Shown here one piece after another: positions 52,207-61,547 of a DNA stretch of 64,000 bases. The stretch's first letter is position 1. Every line of letters starts with the position of its first letter. The translations under genes were made by a program, and so were the position numbers. The stretch is from positions 1-64,000 of the forward strand of contig NZ_CAMYBV010000009.1 in assembly GCF_947254095.1 (NCBI RefSeq). The letters are read 5' to 3'. The notes under the pieces were generated by a model. The model saw nothing but the letters and a program-made list of their open reading frames with translations, was not told the origin of the DNA and ran no database searches. Source of the DNA: an uncultured Mobiluncus sp. Lineage in GTDB: Bacteria > Actinomycetota > Actinomycetes > Actinomycetales > Actinomycetaceae.

Positions 52207-53255
52207 CGAGCATTGATTTGGCCTTGATTCCCGGGGATGGCATCGGTCACGAGGTCGTTCCCGAGGCCGTGAAGGTCCTCAAAAAGGTCCTGGAGGGTGC
52301 GGGCGTTGGCTTGAAAACCACCCTCTACGATTTGGGGGCGGCTCGTTACCATCGCGACGGAGTCATTTTGGATGAAGCCACGGAACAAGCCCTACGCTAC
52401 CACGATGCAATCTTGCTGGGGGCGGTAGGCGATCCCTCGGTGCAGTCTGGAGTGCTGGAACGCGGGCTACTGTTGAAACTGCGATTTGACTTTGACCACT
52501 ACGTGAATCTGCGCCCTTCCAAGTACTATCCGGGCGTGCCGACCCCGCTGGCGAATCCCGGCAACATCGATTTTGTGGTGGTGCGCGAAGGCACGGAAGG
52601 CCTGTACTGCGGTAACGGCGGGGTGTTGCGTCAGGGCACACCGCACGAGATTGCCACCGAAGTGTCCGTGAACACGCGTCTCGGCGTGGAGCGGGTCGTG
52701 CGTTACGCTTTTGCGCAGGCTCAGGCGCGGCGCCAGCATCTGACTTACGTGCACAAGCACAATGTGCTGGTCAACGCCGGGCACCTGTGGCGCCGTTGCG
52801 TGGAGGAAGTCGGGGAGGAATTTCCAGAAGTCAAAGTCGATTATTTGCACGTCGATGCGGCCACGATTTTCCTGGTCACGAACCCGGCCCGGTTTGACGT
52901 AATCGTGACTGATAACCTGTTTGGCGACATCTTGACCGATGAAGCCGGGGCAATCACCGGCGGTATCGGCTTGGCGGCGTCGGGAAACATCAACCCGGAA
53001 AAAACCTTCCCCTCCATGTTTGAACCCGTCCACGGCTCCGCCCCAGACATCGCTGGCCAGGGCAAAGCCGACCCGACCGCCACTATTGCGAGTCTGGTGC
53101 TGATGCTCAACCACCTGGAATATCCCCAGTTGGCGGCGAACATCCAACGCGCTATCGATGCGGATATGGCCGACCGCGCCGCCGCGTCTGCGACCGGGAC
53201 ACCCCTGGTACGCACCACCAGCGAAATCGGCGACGCGATAGCCGCCGCTCTCTAG
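52203..53255 (+). CDS. leuB: 3-isopropylmalate dehydrogenase
   Basis: This 350-residue NAD-dependent enzyme makes 2-oxoisocaproate for leucine. Family motifs are [18 protein letters not shown] at the N terminus, [13 protein letters not shown] near residue 130, [20 protein letters not shown] near 240 and [19 protein letters not shown] near 275. It also acts on 3-methylmalate in the citramalate route, which matters because cimA is close. The start overlaps the transporter stop (ATGA). Confidence 0.96.
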   Translation: MTSIDLALIPGDGIGHEVVPEAVKVLKKVLEGAGVGLKTTLYDLGAARYHRDGVILDEATEQALRYHDAILLGAVGDPSVQSGVLERGLLLKLRFDFDHYVNLRPSKYYPGVPTPLANPGNIDFVVVREGTEGLYCGNGGVLRQGTPHEIATEVSVNTRLGVERVVRYAFAQAQARRQHLTYVHKHNVLVNAGHLWRRCVEEVGEEFPEVKVDYLHVDAATIFLVTNPARFDVIVTDNLFGDILTDEAGAITGGIGLAASGNINPEKTFPSMFEPVHGSAPDIAGQGKADPTATIASLVLMLNHLEYPQLAANIQRAIDADMADRAAASATGTPLVRTTSEIGDAIAAAL

Positions 53256-53353
53256 GGCTGGTGACCACGAATCCTCGAAAACCCCGAAAATCCTCGGCAC
53301 CACGTGCCTCGAACCACTCTTACCTATCAACAACCCAATGAAAGAAGAACAAC

Positions 53354-54481
53354 ATGAGTAACCTCGAAGAACTCGCGAAACAGCCGCTGCCTAACGCCAA
53401 TGAACTGGCGGGGCGATTCCCGCACCAGCCTCATGCCCATAGGGCCGACGAAGCCACCTACCGTGAGGTGATGGAAAAACTCGCTTTCGGCCAATCCTTT
53501 AGCGATTACATGGCACACGCCCTGTGGACCAAGGACGGCGGCTGGCAGGAAAAGGATTTGCGTCCCTATGGGCCACTGCCGGTGTATCCGGGAACCTCGG
53601 TACTGCATTACGGTCAGGAGGTTTTTGAGGGATTAAAGGCGTACCGCCGGGCAGACAACACGATTTGGCTGTTCCGTCCCGCTTTCAACGCAAACCGTTT
53701 CAATCAGTCCGCACGCCGCATGGCGCTACCGGAAATCCCGGTAGAGGACTTCGTGGGATCTTGCGTGGATTTGGTGCGTGCCGATGCCCGCTGGGTGCCC
53801 GTCAAAGATGGCGCCACCCTGTATCTGCGCCCCTTTATGTATGCCTCGGAGTCTTTCCTGGGGGTGCATCCGGCTCACGAGGTGACCTACCTCAATATCG
53901 GTTCGCCGTCAGGGCCCTACTTCGACAACGGTTTTTCACCAGTTTCGATTTATGTGTCTGAGGATTACCACCGCGCCGGACCGGGCGGTACCGGTGAAGC
54001 CAAGACTTCCGGTAACTACGCGGCGTCTTTGCAGCCCCAAGAGATTGCGGCGGAAAAGGGCTACGCGCAGGTGTGCTTCCTGGACGGCGAAACGAACACC
54101 TATATCGACGAACTGGGCGGCATGAACGTCTTTGTAGTGTATCGCGACGGCAAAGTGGCGACCCCGCAGCTCACGGGGTGCATCTTAGAGGGCGGCACCC
54201 GCGGTGCGATTATTCAGGTTCTGGCTGACGAGGGTATTACCGTCAGCGAGGAACGCATCGCCCTGCACCAGCTGTTGGACGACATTCGCTCCGGTAAAGT
54301 CGCCGAGTTCCTGGCTTGCGGGACGGCCGCAGTCGTGACCCCGATTGGCAAACTCGGCGGGAAAGACTTTGAGCTGGAGGTTCCCACCGGCCCGATGACC
54401 AAGCACATCCACGACATCATCACCGGCATTCAGTGGGGACGCCGCGAGGATCCCCACGGCTGGTGCTACCGGGTGCTGTAG
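53354..54481 (+). CDS. ilvE: Branched-chain amino acid aminotransferase
   Basis: This fold-type IV PLP enzyme catalyses the last step for Val, Leu and Ile. The 375-residue protein has HYGQEVFEGLKAYRR near residue 85 and the PLP lysine in GEAKTSGNYAASL near residue 215. It also has GYAQVCFLDGETNTYIDELGGMN near 235 and the phosphate-binding GTAAVVTPIG near 325. It belongs to the long (plant/actinobacterial) class. It is separated from leuB by 98 bases. Confidence 0.96.
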   Translation: MSNLEELAKQPLPNANELAGRFPHQPHAHRADEATYREVMEKLAFGQSFSDYMAHALWTKDGGWQEKDLRPYGPLPVYPGTSVLHYGQEVFEGLKAYRRADNTIWLFRPAFNANRFNQSARRMALPEIPVEDFVGSCVDLVRADARWVPVKDGATLYLRPFMYASESFLGVHPAHEVTYLNIGSPSGPYFDNGFSPVSIYVSEDYHRAGPGGTGEAKTSGNYAASLQPQEIAAEKGYAQVCFLDGETNTYIDELGGMNVFVVYRDGKVATPQLTGCILEGGTRGAIIQVLADEGITVSEERIALHQLLDDIRSGKVAEFLACGTAAVVTPIGKLGGKDFELEVPTGPMTKHIHDIITGIQWGRREDPHGWCYRVL

Positions 54482-54495
54482 TCTAAACGGTTAAT

Positions 54496-55305
54496 ATGGA
54501 CGATACCTTAGAGGTCGCATTTATTTCGCATTCTGACGCCAGCCAGGGAAATATCCTTTCCGATTCCGAGAGACAGGAATTTGTCGGGCTATTTGCTGGC
54601 TGGAGTGAAGAATGCTTGGATTACGAAGAGAACCGGTGCGCTCCTTGGTATTACCATCCGGAGGAACCTTGGTCACGAGACATTCCTAACTTGCTTTCGT
54701 GGGTTTACGTAACTTTCCCGGAATCGCAAAAGCCTCCGTTCGCACTGCTGTTTGCGGCGATGTCGCATTGTGTGCGGCTGGTGAAGTCTGCCACCGTCGA
54801 TGGAGTATTCATAAGGGTTGGTTCGTTTGAGTTTTCCCTCGGCAAGCAAACCGTGTCCTATGGACAATTACCGACAGAGACGAGTTCAGCTATGTCGCGG
54901 CTGCAGCGGTTCGTCGGTGCGGTTATCCCGCGGGTGATTTTTCCAGATGTCAGGGGAGAATCGTATCTCGAAATCATTGCAGAGAACTTCCGCAAGCCGC
55001 AACAAGCGACGGTAACCATCGAATATGCCGACCAAACTGTTGAACCGTTTTGGGATATATTTTCCGAACTTGTCCAACACCAGGAAAAGCACATATTTTA
55101 TTGTTCCGAAACCGCCTCGTGCAATCAGGCGGCGTCGAGCACGCCACGTCAGGCTAGCCCGAGTTCGAGACAATCTGATTCACGACAGGTCAAAGTGGAC
55201 GTTTGGGATCCCATAGTAATCGGGAGGCTGACGCGGATTATTTTCCAAGCTCTGCATTTAGCTAACATCTCGTATCCTCTAGCCATAACTATTGAAAAAT
55301 GCTAG
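54496..55305 (+). CDS. Protein of unknown function
   Basis: I do not recognise this 269-residue protein. It begins 14 bases after ilvE. It has no clear signal peptide or membrane helix, an acidic Trp/Tyr-containing N-terminal part (about residues 30-60), and a Ser/Gln-rich low-complexity stretch near residues 210-235. The last 30 residues are hydrophobic and could form one or two helices. Cysteines are scattered without a pattern. Its base composition is more AT-rich than that of the ilv genes, consistent with an accessory gene. A strong terminator follows. Confidence 0.55.
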   Translation: MDDTLEVAFISHSDASQGNILSDSERQEFVGLFAGWSEECLDYEENRCAPWYYHPEEPWSRDIPNLLSWVYVTFPESQKPPFALLFAAMSHCVRLVKSATVDGVFIRVGSFEFSLGKQTVSYGQLPTETSSAMSRLQRFVGAVIPRVIFPDVRGESYLEIIAENFRKPQQATVTIEYADQTVEPFWDIFSELVQHQEKHIFYCSETASCNQAASSTPRQASPSSRQSDSRQVKVDVWDPIVIGRLTRIIFQALHLANISYPLAITIEKC

Positions 55306-55354
55306 CCTCCTAGGCCGCAAATAATGTTTTCGCGCCTGCGTCTACGACAACGAA

Positions 55355-55390
55355 GTGTTTCCAGATAGAACGACGTCTATCTGGAAACAC
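55355..55390. terminator. Perfect 15-bp bidirectional terminator
   Basis: GTGTTTCCAGATAGA (55355-55369) and TCTATCTGGAAACAC (55376-55390) pair perfectly around a 6-base loop. It lies between convergent genes ending at 55305 and 55403, so it can stop transcription from both sides, although the T tracts are short. Confidence 0.8.
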
Positions 55391-55402
55391 CAAAATCAGC
55401 AA

Positions 55403-55759
55403 TCAACTCAGAATGGGCAGCTGGAAGGGGTAGATGTAGACCTGCTGGTTGGAGGCAGCGATGGCTCCGCGGATGCTGTGCCACAAGGTCAGGGCGAACA
55501 CTGCCAGCCACAGAACCAGAGCCAGCGGAATTAACAGGATGGTAAAGAAAGCAATCCACCCGGCGATACCAGCAATCCACATGGCGACGTTAAAGTTAAA
55601 CGCTCCAGCCGCAGCGACGCGCACTGCCGGGGAACTGTCCTTTTTCACCAACCAGACGATGAGCGGTCCCAGGAATGACAGCCAGCCGGCGGAAACGGCC
55701 ATAGCAATGAGGACTGAAAGATGAGCGAACATCGCCCACAAACGTTCATTTTCATTCAC
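55403..55759 (-). CDS. DUF4870 family membrane protein
   Basis: This 118-residue protein has three membrane helices (about residues 14-36, 52-72 and 75-97) and a hydrophilic start. The pattern NENERLWAMFAHLSVLI..GWLSFLGPLIVWLVKKDSSPAVRVAAAGAFNFN is typical of DUF4870 (Tic20-like) proteins. Their function is unknown. It is a single gene between the terminator and the acyltransferase gene. Confidence 0.88.
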   Translation of the reverse strand: MNENERLWAMFAHLSVLIAMAVSAGWLSFLGPLIVWLVKKDSSPAVRVAAAGAFNFNVAMWIAGIAGWIAFFTILLIPLALVLWLAVFALTLWHSIRGAIAASNQQVYIYPFQLPILS

Positions 55760-55914
55760 TCGAATATTTTTTCATACCACTGGATACAGCTGCAACCGGA
55801 AACATAATTCCCCAAATTTGGAACCTTTCCTTCCACCACCGACCCCTTAAAAATAATTCAGAGATGGGGCCTAAGCGCCAGGAAAAATCCGCTAGTGGTG
55901 AGACTTAGCTGAGC

Positions 55915-57924
55915 CTATTGAGGAGGCATCCCCGTCACGACACGCTGTTTCGGGGCGAGCCGTTTCTTGGGTAGCAGCGGAGCTTTGTCCCCTTCCAAGG
56001 TCAGCGGCCAGGCGTTGACCACGGCTTGGGCGAAACGACGGGAACGTTCCGAGTTTCCGATCGTGTTGCAGTGTACCCCGTCACCGGTGATGAACCATTC
56101 CGGACGCATATCCTTGTCCCACGGGTAAACCCACATATTCGGGTAGCGTTTCTGCTGGTGGTAGAGTTCTGCGTTCCAAGCGTCCATAACATCTTTGGTG
56201 TACCACCTGGGTGATCCGTTCGGGTTCACCACGGTCGTAATCCACAGCACCGGGTACTTCGGGCCAATAATGTCCATAGTGGCGCGAATATGGGTGTCAT
56301 AGTCGGTGCCGCCATAGACATTCATGTTCGCGGCATCGTTCGTTCCCAAGGCAATCACGAAGCACGAGTCCTTATCAATCCCACCGGCGAGGATTTCGCG
56401 GATGGAATCGTTTCCGGATGGATATTCCTGGAAGCCCTGATTGGTGGCACGAGCCCCGAAACTTGAGTTGGTAACTTTCGTGGCGCCGGTAGCCGTGTAG
56501 GTCTTGGTGGCATTGTCTGCCGGATTGAGTACCCCTGCATCGGTAAACATTGCTAGGGAGGTGGAATCTCCCACATGGATGATTTGGTGGCATCGGGTGT
56601 GGCTCGCCGCGAGGGCGCGTGCCTGAGCCGCTTTGCGCTCCCGTTCCGCTTGGGCCTTCGCTAGGGCGGCCTTTTTCGCTTCGAGTTGGTCGTGATAGCT
56701 CGTGGCAGCTTCAGTTGGTATTCCGACCAGGGCAAAGATGAGGAAGAAAGCGAGGGGGAAAGACAACAGGGCGTGAGGTAGGGAGGCTTTGCGAGTCAAC
56801 CACCGCCACAGCGGGACAAAGAATCCATTGCGGCGAATGGGATCTTCGACCAGGATCCAAGATAATGCGGCCAAGCCAATGGTTGCCCCAATGATGACCA
56901 GGGCCCTGACAATAGCCGGCACCACCTGCAGAGGAGTGTAAAGGAAAGCGATGAGGGGCATATGCCACAGATACAAGGCGTAAGACCTCTCGCCAATCCA
57001 GGCGAGGGGACGCAACGCAAAAAGCTTATATATCCGCGTGTAGCGGTTCGAGATGGCAAAGAGCAGCGCCGCGGTAGCCAGCGAGAGAACCACCAGTAAG
57101 CCGTTAAATAAAGCTGGTGAAGAATCAGGAATAAAGATATAAATGGCCAGCACAGCGCCCAGACCAAGCCATCCCAATACTTCAGCCAGGTAGCGATCCT
57201 GTCGAAAGATTACCCTGCCGACGAGGGGGCGTGTCGTGTTCGGGTCGGTGGGCCTGATCATGATGATGGCGAGAATGGCACCCACGAGCAGGCCGCCCGC
57301 GCGAGTATCGGTGCCCTCGTAGAGGCGGGTGGCGTCCATGCCGAGTGAATATCCGTAGGCTAGCCACACGAAAGAAGCCGCGGCGAGTATCGAGGTGAGG
57401 ATTACCAGCGGCAGGCGGCGACCGCGGCTGATGACCAGTAGTAATAGCAACACTAGCGGCCAGAACAGATAGAACTGCTCCTCAACAGACAGCGACCACA
57501 TGTGTTCAAAGGGGCTCTGGGAGAACTGGTCAAAATAGGAATCACCCCAGAAGATGGTGGCCCAGTTATTGACGTAGAAAATAGCGGTGAGCCCGCCGAG
57601 ACGATAGTCCGGCCAGTTTTCGGCTTTAAAGAACGGCGTTAGTGCCCAGATGACCAGCACCGTTAGGATGACTGCGGGCATTAAGCGGCGCAGACGGCGC
57701 AGCCAAAAAGTCTTTAGCCCCAGGTTGCCGCGGCGATACCAGGAACGCATGAGGTTACCGGTGATTAGGAAACCCGAGATGGTAAAGAATACGCCGACAC
57801 CAGCCAAACCGCCCGGCATCCATCTGAAGCCAAGGTGGTAGCAAATGACACCGAGGACCGCGAGGGTTCTCAAACCATCGATGCCCGGATTGTAGCGCGA
57901 CTCGTTACCTATTGGCTTTGGCAT
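55915..57924 (-). CDS. Acyltransferase 3 with C-terminal SGNH domain (OafA type)
   Basis: This protein of about 669 residues joins an acyltransferase-3 membrane domain with about ten or eleven helices (about 1-400) to an extracytoplasmic SGNH hydrolase-like domain (about 440-640). Such proteins O-acetylate cell-surface sugars or peptidoglycan. GIDGLRTLAVLGVICYH near the N terminus has the conserved catalytic-region H. The SGNH part has HVGDSTS, GTNDAAN and GDGVHCNTIGN. A charged Ala/Lys-rich linker separates the domains. ATG 57924 is chosen over an in-frame TTG at 57957. The substrate is unknown. Confidence 0.9.
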   Translation of the reverse strand: MPKPIGNESRYNPGIDGLRTLAVLGVICYHLGFRWMPGGLAGVGVFFTISGFLITGNLMRSWYRRGNLGLKTFWLRRLRRLMPAVILTVLVIWALTPFFKAENWPDYRLGGLTAIFYVNNWATIFWGDSYFDQFSQSPFEHMWSLSVEEQFYLFWPLVLLLLLVISRGRRLPLVILTSILAAASFVWLAYGYSLGMDATRLYEGTDTRAGGLLVGAILAIIMIRPTDPNTTRPLVGRVIFRQDRYLAEVLGWLGLGAVLAIYIFIPDSSPALFNGLLVVLSLATAALLFAISNRYTRIYKLFALRPLAWIGERSYALYLWHMPLIAFLYTPLQVVPAIVRALVIIGATIGLAALSWILVEDPIRRNGFFVPLWRWLTRKASLPHALLSFPLAFFLIFALVGIPTEAATSYHDQLEAKKAALAKAQAERERKAAQARALAASHTRCHQIIHVGDSTSLAMFTDAGVLNPADNATKTYTATGATKVTNSSFGARATNQGFQEYPSGNDSIREILAGGIDKDSCFVIALGTNDAANMNVYGGTDYDTHIRATMDIIGPKYPVLWITTVVNPNGSPRWYTKDVMDAWNAELYHQQKRYPNMWVYPWDKDMRPEWFITGDGVHCNTIGNSERSRRFAQAVVNAWPLTLEGDKAPLLPKKRLAPKQRVVTGMPPQ

Positions 57925-58034
57925 AGTGGTTGCTATGATACCTTTCCCCAACCGCACAATTTAAACTAGAGCGATTAGGCCGCGAATTTGGGGCTCAATT
58001 AATCTCTCGCGGGGGACTTTTGTAACATGGGGAC

Positions 58035-59663
58035 ATGAAAACGACGACCCTGCCGATAGAGATATACGACACTACTTTGCGTGACGGTGCCCAGATGGAG
58101 GGCATTTCGCTGTCCGTCGCGGACAAGCTGAGTATTGCTCAAGCTCTTGATGATCTGGGGGTTAGCTTTATCGAAGGCGGCTGGCCCGGCGCGATTCCGA
58201 AAGATACCGAGTTCTTTGCGCTGGCGTTGTCGAAACTGCAACTGCGCCATGCGACCCTGGCCGCTTTTGGCGCCACCCGCAAGGTGGGTACCAAAGCTAG
58301 CGAAGATCCGCAGGTGCTGGCACTGTTGGATTCCGGAGCGCCGGTCATTACCCTGGTGGCAAAATCAGATTTGCGCCACGTCACGGATGCTCTGAAAACC
58401 ACCGGTCAAGAAAACTTGGCGATGGTGCGCGACACGGTGCAGTTTCTGGTCAAGGCTGGTCGGCGGGTGTTCGTGGATGCCGAACATTATTTTGACGGCT
58501 TGACTCACGATGCCCAATATGGGCTGAAAGTGCTGGAAGCCGCCGGACAAGCAGGGGCGGAAGCTGTCGTGCTGTGTGACACCAACGGGGGTAACCTGCC
58601 CTCAACCATCGGCGTAAAAGTCGCTGAAGCCCGCGACTATCTGGACAAACACGGCCTTGAGCAGGTCAAAATCGGGATTCATACCCACAATGACACGGGG
58701 TGTGCCGTGGCGAACGCTATGGCCGCCGTTGAGGCCGGGGCGGTACAGGTCCAGGGCTGCGTAAACGGCTACGGGGAGCGCACCGGCAACGCCGACATCC
58801 TCACCCTTATCGGCAACATTGAAATCAAAATGGGCCGACCCGCCCTTCTGAATGAAAACGGTCTGACCGAGCTGACCCGCACCTCACACCGGGTGGCGGA
58901 AATTACGAATCTGCAGCCTTCCAAGCGCCTGCCTTACGTGGGCGATTCCTCGTTTGCGCACAAAGCGGGTCTGCACGCCTCGGCTATCCGCGTGAATCCG
59001 GACTTGTATCAGCATATTGATCCCGCGACAGTCGGCAACGATATGCGAATGCTGGTTTCCGAGATGGCGGGACGAGCTTCGGTCCAGCTGAAAGCCAAAG
59101 AGATGGGCATCGACCTGTCCGGGACGCCTTACCTGACCGGCCGGGTGGTGGAAGCGGTGAAGGAAAAAGAGTCCCACGGTTACGTTTTCGATGCGGCTGA
59201 CGCGTCCTTTGAGCTGCTGGTGCGGGCACAAGGCGGGGACTTGCCGACCTATTTTGAGGTGGAGACGTGGCGAACTTTGGTTCAAGCCGGTCGGGCTTCC
59301 CTCAGCGAGAACGGCGAAGCGGAGGCTGAAGCCACCGTCAAGCTGCGGACTCGTGACGGCCGCAAAGTCGTCACCGGGGAAGGCAACGGTCCGGTGAACG
59401 CGCTGGACCATGCGCTGCGCCAGGCGCTGTCCGGAACGTATCCGGCTATCACCGATTTTGAACTCATCGATTACAAAGTGCGGATTTTAGATACGACCTT
59501 TGGCACGGACGCGACCGTGCGCGTGCTGATTACCACCACGAACGGTGAGGCGCAGTGGACCACGGTCGGGGTGGGCGAGGACGTGATTGAAGCGTCCTGG
59601 GAAGCCCTGGTTGAGTCTGTGACCTGGGGGTTGATGCATCTCGGGGTGCGTCCCAAAGTCTAG
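58035..59663 (+). CDS. cimA: Citramalate synthase
   Basis: This enzyme condenses pyruvate and acetyl-CoA to citramalate, feeding isoleucine synthesis without threonine. The 542-residue protein has YDTTLRDGAQMEGI at the N terminus, FIEGGWPGAIPKD (the GGWPG segment is characteristic of CimA rather than LeuA), and HTHNDTGCAVAN near residue 215. A C-terminal regulatory domain follows (about 400-540), which may bind isoleucine. It stands alone with its own terminator. It links functionally to leuB, ilvB/N/C and ilvE. Confidence 0.92.
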   Translation: MKTTTLPIEIYDTTLRDGAQMEGISLSVADKLSIAQALDDLGVSFIEGGWPGAIPKDTEFFALALSKLQLRHATLAAFGATRKVGTKASEDPQVLALLDSGAPVITLVAKSDLRHVTDALKTTGQENLAMVRDTVQFLVKAGRRVFVDAEHYFDGLTHDAQYGLKVLEAAGQAGAEAVVLCDTNGGNLPSTIGVKVAEARDYLDKHGLEQVKIGIHTHNDTGCAVANAMAAVEAGAVQVQGCVNGYGERTGNADILTLIGNIEIKMGRPALLNENGLTELTRTSHRVAEITNLQPSKRLPYVGDSSFAHKAGLHASAIRVNPDLYQHIDPATVGNDMRMLVSEMAGRASVQLKAKEMGIDLSGTPYLTGRVVEAVKEKESHGYVFDAADASFELLVRAQGGDLPTYFEVETWRTLVQAGRASLSENGEAEAEATVKLRTRDGRKVVTGEGNGPVNALDHALRQALSGTYPAITDFELIDYKVRILDTTFGTDATVRVLITTTNGEAQWTTVGVGEDVIEASWEALVESVTWGLMHLGVRPKV

Positions 59664-59693
59664 TTTGGTAGGTTCATGCCGTATTTTTCACAA

Positions 59694-59735
59694 GTTTCCT
59701 CGACTGAGTTTTCCAGTCGGGGAAACGTCATTTTT
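59694..59735 (+). terminator. Rho-independent terminator after cimA
   Basis: GTTTCCTCGACT (59694-59705) and AGTCGGGGAAAC (59715-59726) pair over 11 of 12 positions, followed by five T at 59731-59735. Confidence 0.82.
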
Positions 59736-59778
59736 GGCGAATTATGTTGTGACAGCACCAAAAAGGCCGGAAAAAGCC

Positions 59779-59805
59779 TAAAATGTTAGCGGTGAACAGC
59801 GATGA
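59779..59805 (+). promoter_or_regulatory. Possible flagellar sigma-28-type promoter
   Basis: TAAA (59779-59782), a spacer of exactly 15 bases and AGCGATGA (59798-59805) resemble the consensus TAAA-N15-GCCGATAA, with the CGAT core aligned (5 of 8 positions in the second element). It precedes a chemoreceptor pair, which suits flagellar sigma control. The match is imperfect, so the call is tentative. Confidence 0.35.
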
Positions 59806-59874
59806 TGTTCCATGTCATCGGAAAATTCGATTTACCTGACACGGAAAAATTTTCAAGGAAGGCGGCGTTCTTAG

Positions 59875-61542
59875 ATGTCTAAGAAAAAGGCGGCACCAGT
59901 ACAAACCGGCGCTACCGTGCAAGTTGGCGAGAGCCTGAAGACTGATGGTAAAAAATTCCCCTTAGGGAAAAAGATGTTCTTGGTCAATATGACTGCAGCT
60001 ATAGCAGCGATTCTGCTGTTAGCAGTGGAATGGATTGGACTCGGAATTGCGAACTCAGACGTCTCCCAAAAGGACTCCAGTTCGGTGACTTCGCAGGAAA
60101 TTACCAAACTGGCGGAGGAATGGCGCTCCGCGGAATTCCTCTGGTCGCAGGGCATCTATACCGCTCTGCGCGGTGATCCGAACGCATTGAAAACTTTTGG
60201 GGAATATCTCCAGAATCTCGATTCCTTCGACCAACACGTGTCGAATTTCCCCACAGAACAGCTCAGTGCCCAAAATCAGGCCACTTTCGAGACGATAAAA
60301 TCAGATACCGCATCACTAAATTCCATATTGACGAAGGTCAGCGGATCCGTAACTTCACTGGATGGTCTGCGTGGCGCGGTGGTAGCCGAAGTGGAAAATA
60401 TCCGTAACGTGTCGACCTCAATCAGCGATAATATCGGGAAACTGAGCGAGGATTTGAACGTCCAAAACCAAGCTGCTAGCGCCAGGATAAAATTTATTCA
60501 GCCCCTGACGATTGCGGCAATTATCGTTACCGGTGTGGTGACGTTACTCATCATGCTGTTATTGAACCTTAAGATGTCGCGAGGCTTCGTGAAATCGGCT
60601 CAGGAAAGTTCCGCTGCCTTGAATCAACTTTCCCGCAAAGACCTGACCATTCATCCCGCCAAACACACCAATGACGAAATCGGACGTTTGGCGGACAAGC
60701 TCGTGGTGGCAGCCGAAAAGTTGCGTAACATTTTTGGTCAAACCGTGACGACAGCCGAGGAAGTGCATGTCACCACGAAAAAGATGGTGGGTGACGGTCA
60801 TGACCTCATCGGCACTATTGAACAGGCCAGTAACGTGATTACTTCCGTTGCGGCTGCGGCCGAGCAGGTTTCTACGAGCATCGCAACGGTGGCAGCAGCT
60901 GCGGAGGAAATGGGTGCCTCGATTCGGGAGATTTCATCGAATGCCAATGAGGCTGCGAAAGTTGCTACGGAAGCTACCGAAGTAGCGGCGCAGACGAACG
61001 AAACCGTGACCAAGCTGGGTGAATCCAGCCAAGAAATTGGTGAGGTCATTGAAACGATTACAGCGGTGGCGGAACAGACCAACCTGTTGGCGCTCAACGC
61101 TACTATTGAGGCGGCTCGAGCCGGCGACGCTGGCCTCGGGTTTGCGGTTGTGGCTAGTGAGGTAAAGGACTTGGCTGCGGAAACCACGACAGCCACCGCT
61201 GACGTAGCCTCACGGATTGAACAGATTCAGGTCGATACCGGTCAAGCGGTCGAGGCCATCAACCAAATTAGTGACATCATTGCTCAAATCAACGATTTCC
61301 AGGCCACTATTGCGGCAGCAGTGGAAGAACAAACTGCCACCACCAATGAGATGACCAAATCTATTTCGGAAGCATCCTCCGGATCGACCGAGATTGCTGC
61401 CAATATCAACGAGATTGCCCAAACGACTAACAACAGTGCTGCTAACCTGCGTGATTCTGTTGGCAGAGCGGAAGGCGTGGTGAATCAGACCCAAGATTTG
61501 AACCAGCAACTTAGCGAATTTACCTACCGGGAAGGACAGTGA
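59875..61542 (+). CDS. Methyl-accepting chemotaxis protein
   Basis: This 555-residue receptor has a Lys-rich start, membrane helix 1 (about 34-60), an extracytoplasmic helical sensor region (about 61-203), helix 2 (about 204-233), HAMP and a signalling domain with [45 protein letters not shown] lies 12 bases before the ATG. Its stop overlaps a possible GTG start of the next receptor, so they are cotranscribed. The sensor is short and four-helix-like with no recognised ligand-binding motif. Confidence 0.94.
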   Translation: MSKKKAAPVQTGATVQVGESLKTDGKKFPLGKKMFLVNMTAAIAAILLLAVEWIGLGIANSDVSQKDSSSVTSQEITKLAEEWRSAEFLWSQGIYTALRGDPNALKTFGEYLQNLDSFDQHVSNFPTEQLSAQNQATFETIKSDTASLNSILTKVSGSVTSLDGLRGAVVAEVENIRNVSTSISDNIGKLSEDLNVQNQAASARIKFIQPLTIAAIIVTGVVTLLIMLLLNLKMSRGFVKSAQESSAALNQLSRKDLTIHPAKHTNDEIGRLADKLVVAAEKLRNIFGQTVTTAEEVHVTTKKMVGDGHDLIGTIEQASNVITSVAAAAEQVSTSIATVAAAAEEMGASIREISSNANEAAKVATEATEVAAQTNETVTKLGESSQEIGEVIETITAVAEQTNLLALNATIEAARAGDAGLGFAVVASEVKDLAAETTTATADVASRIEQIQVDTGQAVEAINQISDIIAQINDFQATIAAAVEEQTATTNEMTKSISEASSGSTEIAANINEIAQTTNNSAANLRDSVGRAEGVVNQTQDLNQQLSEFTYREGQ

Positions 61543-61547
61543 GAATC

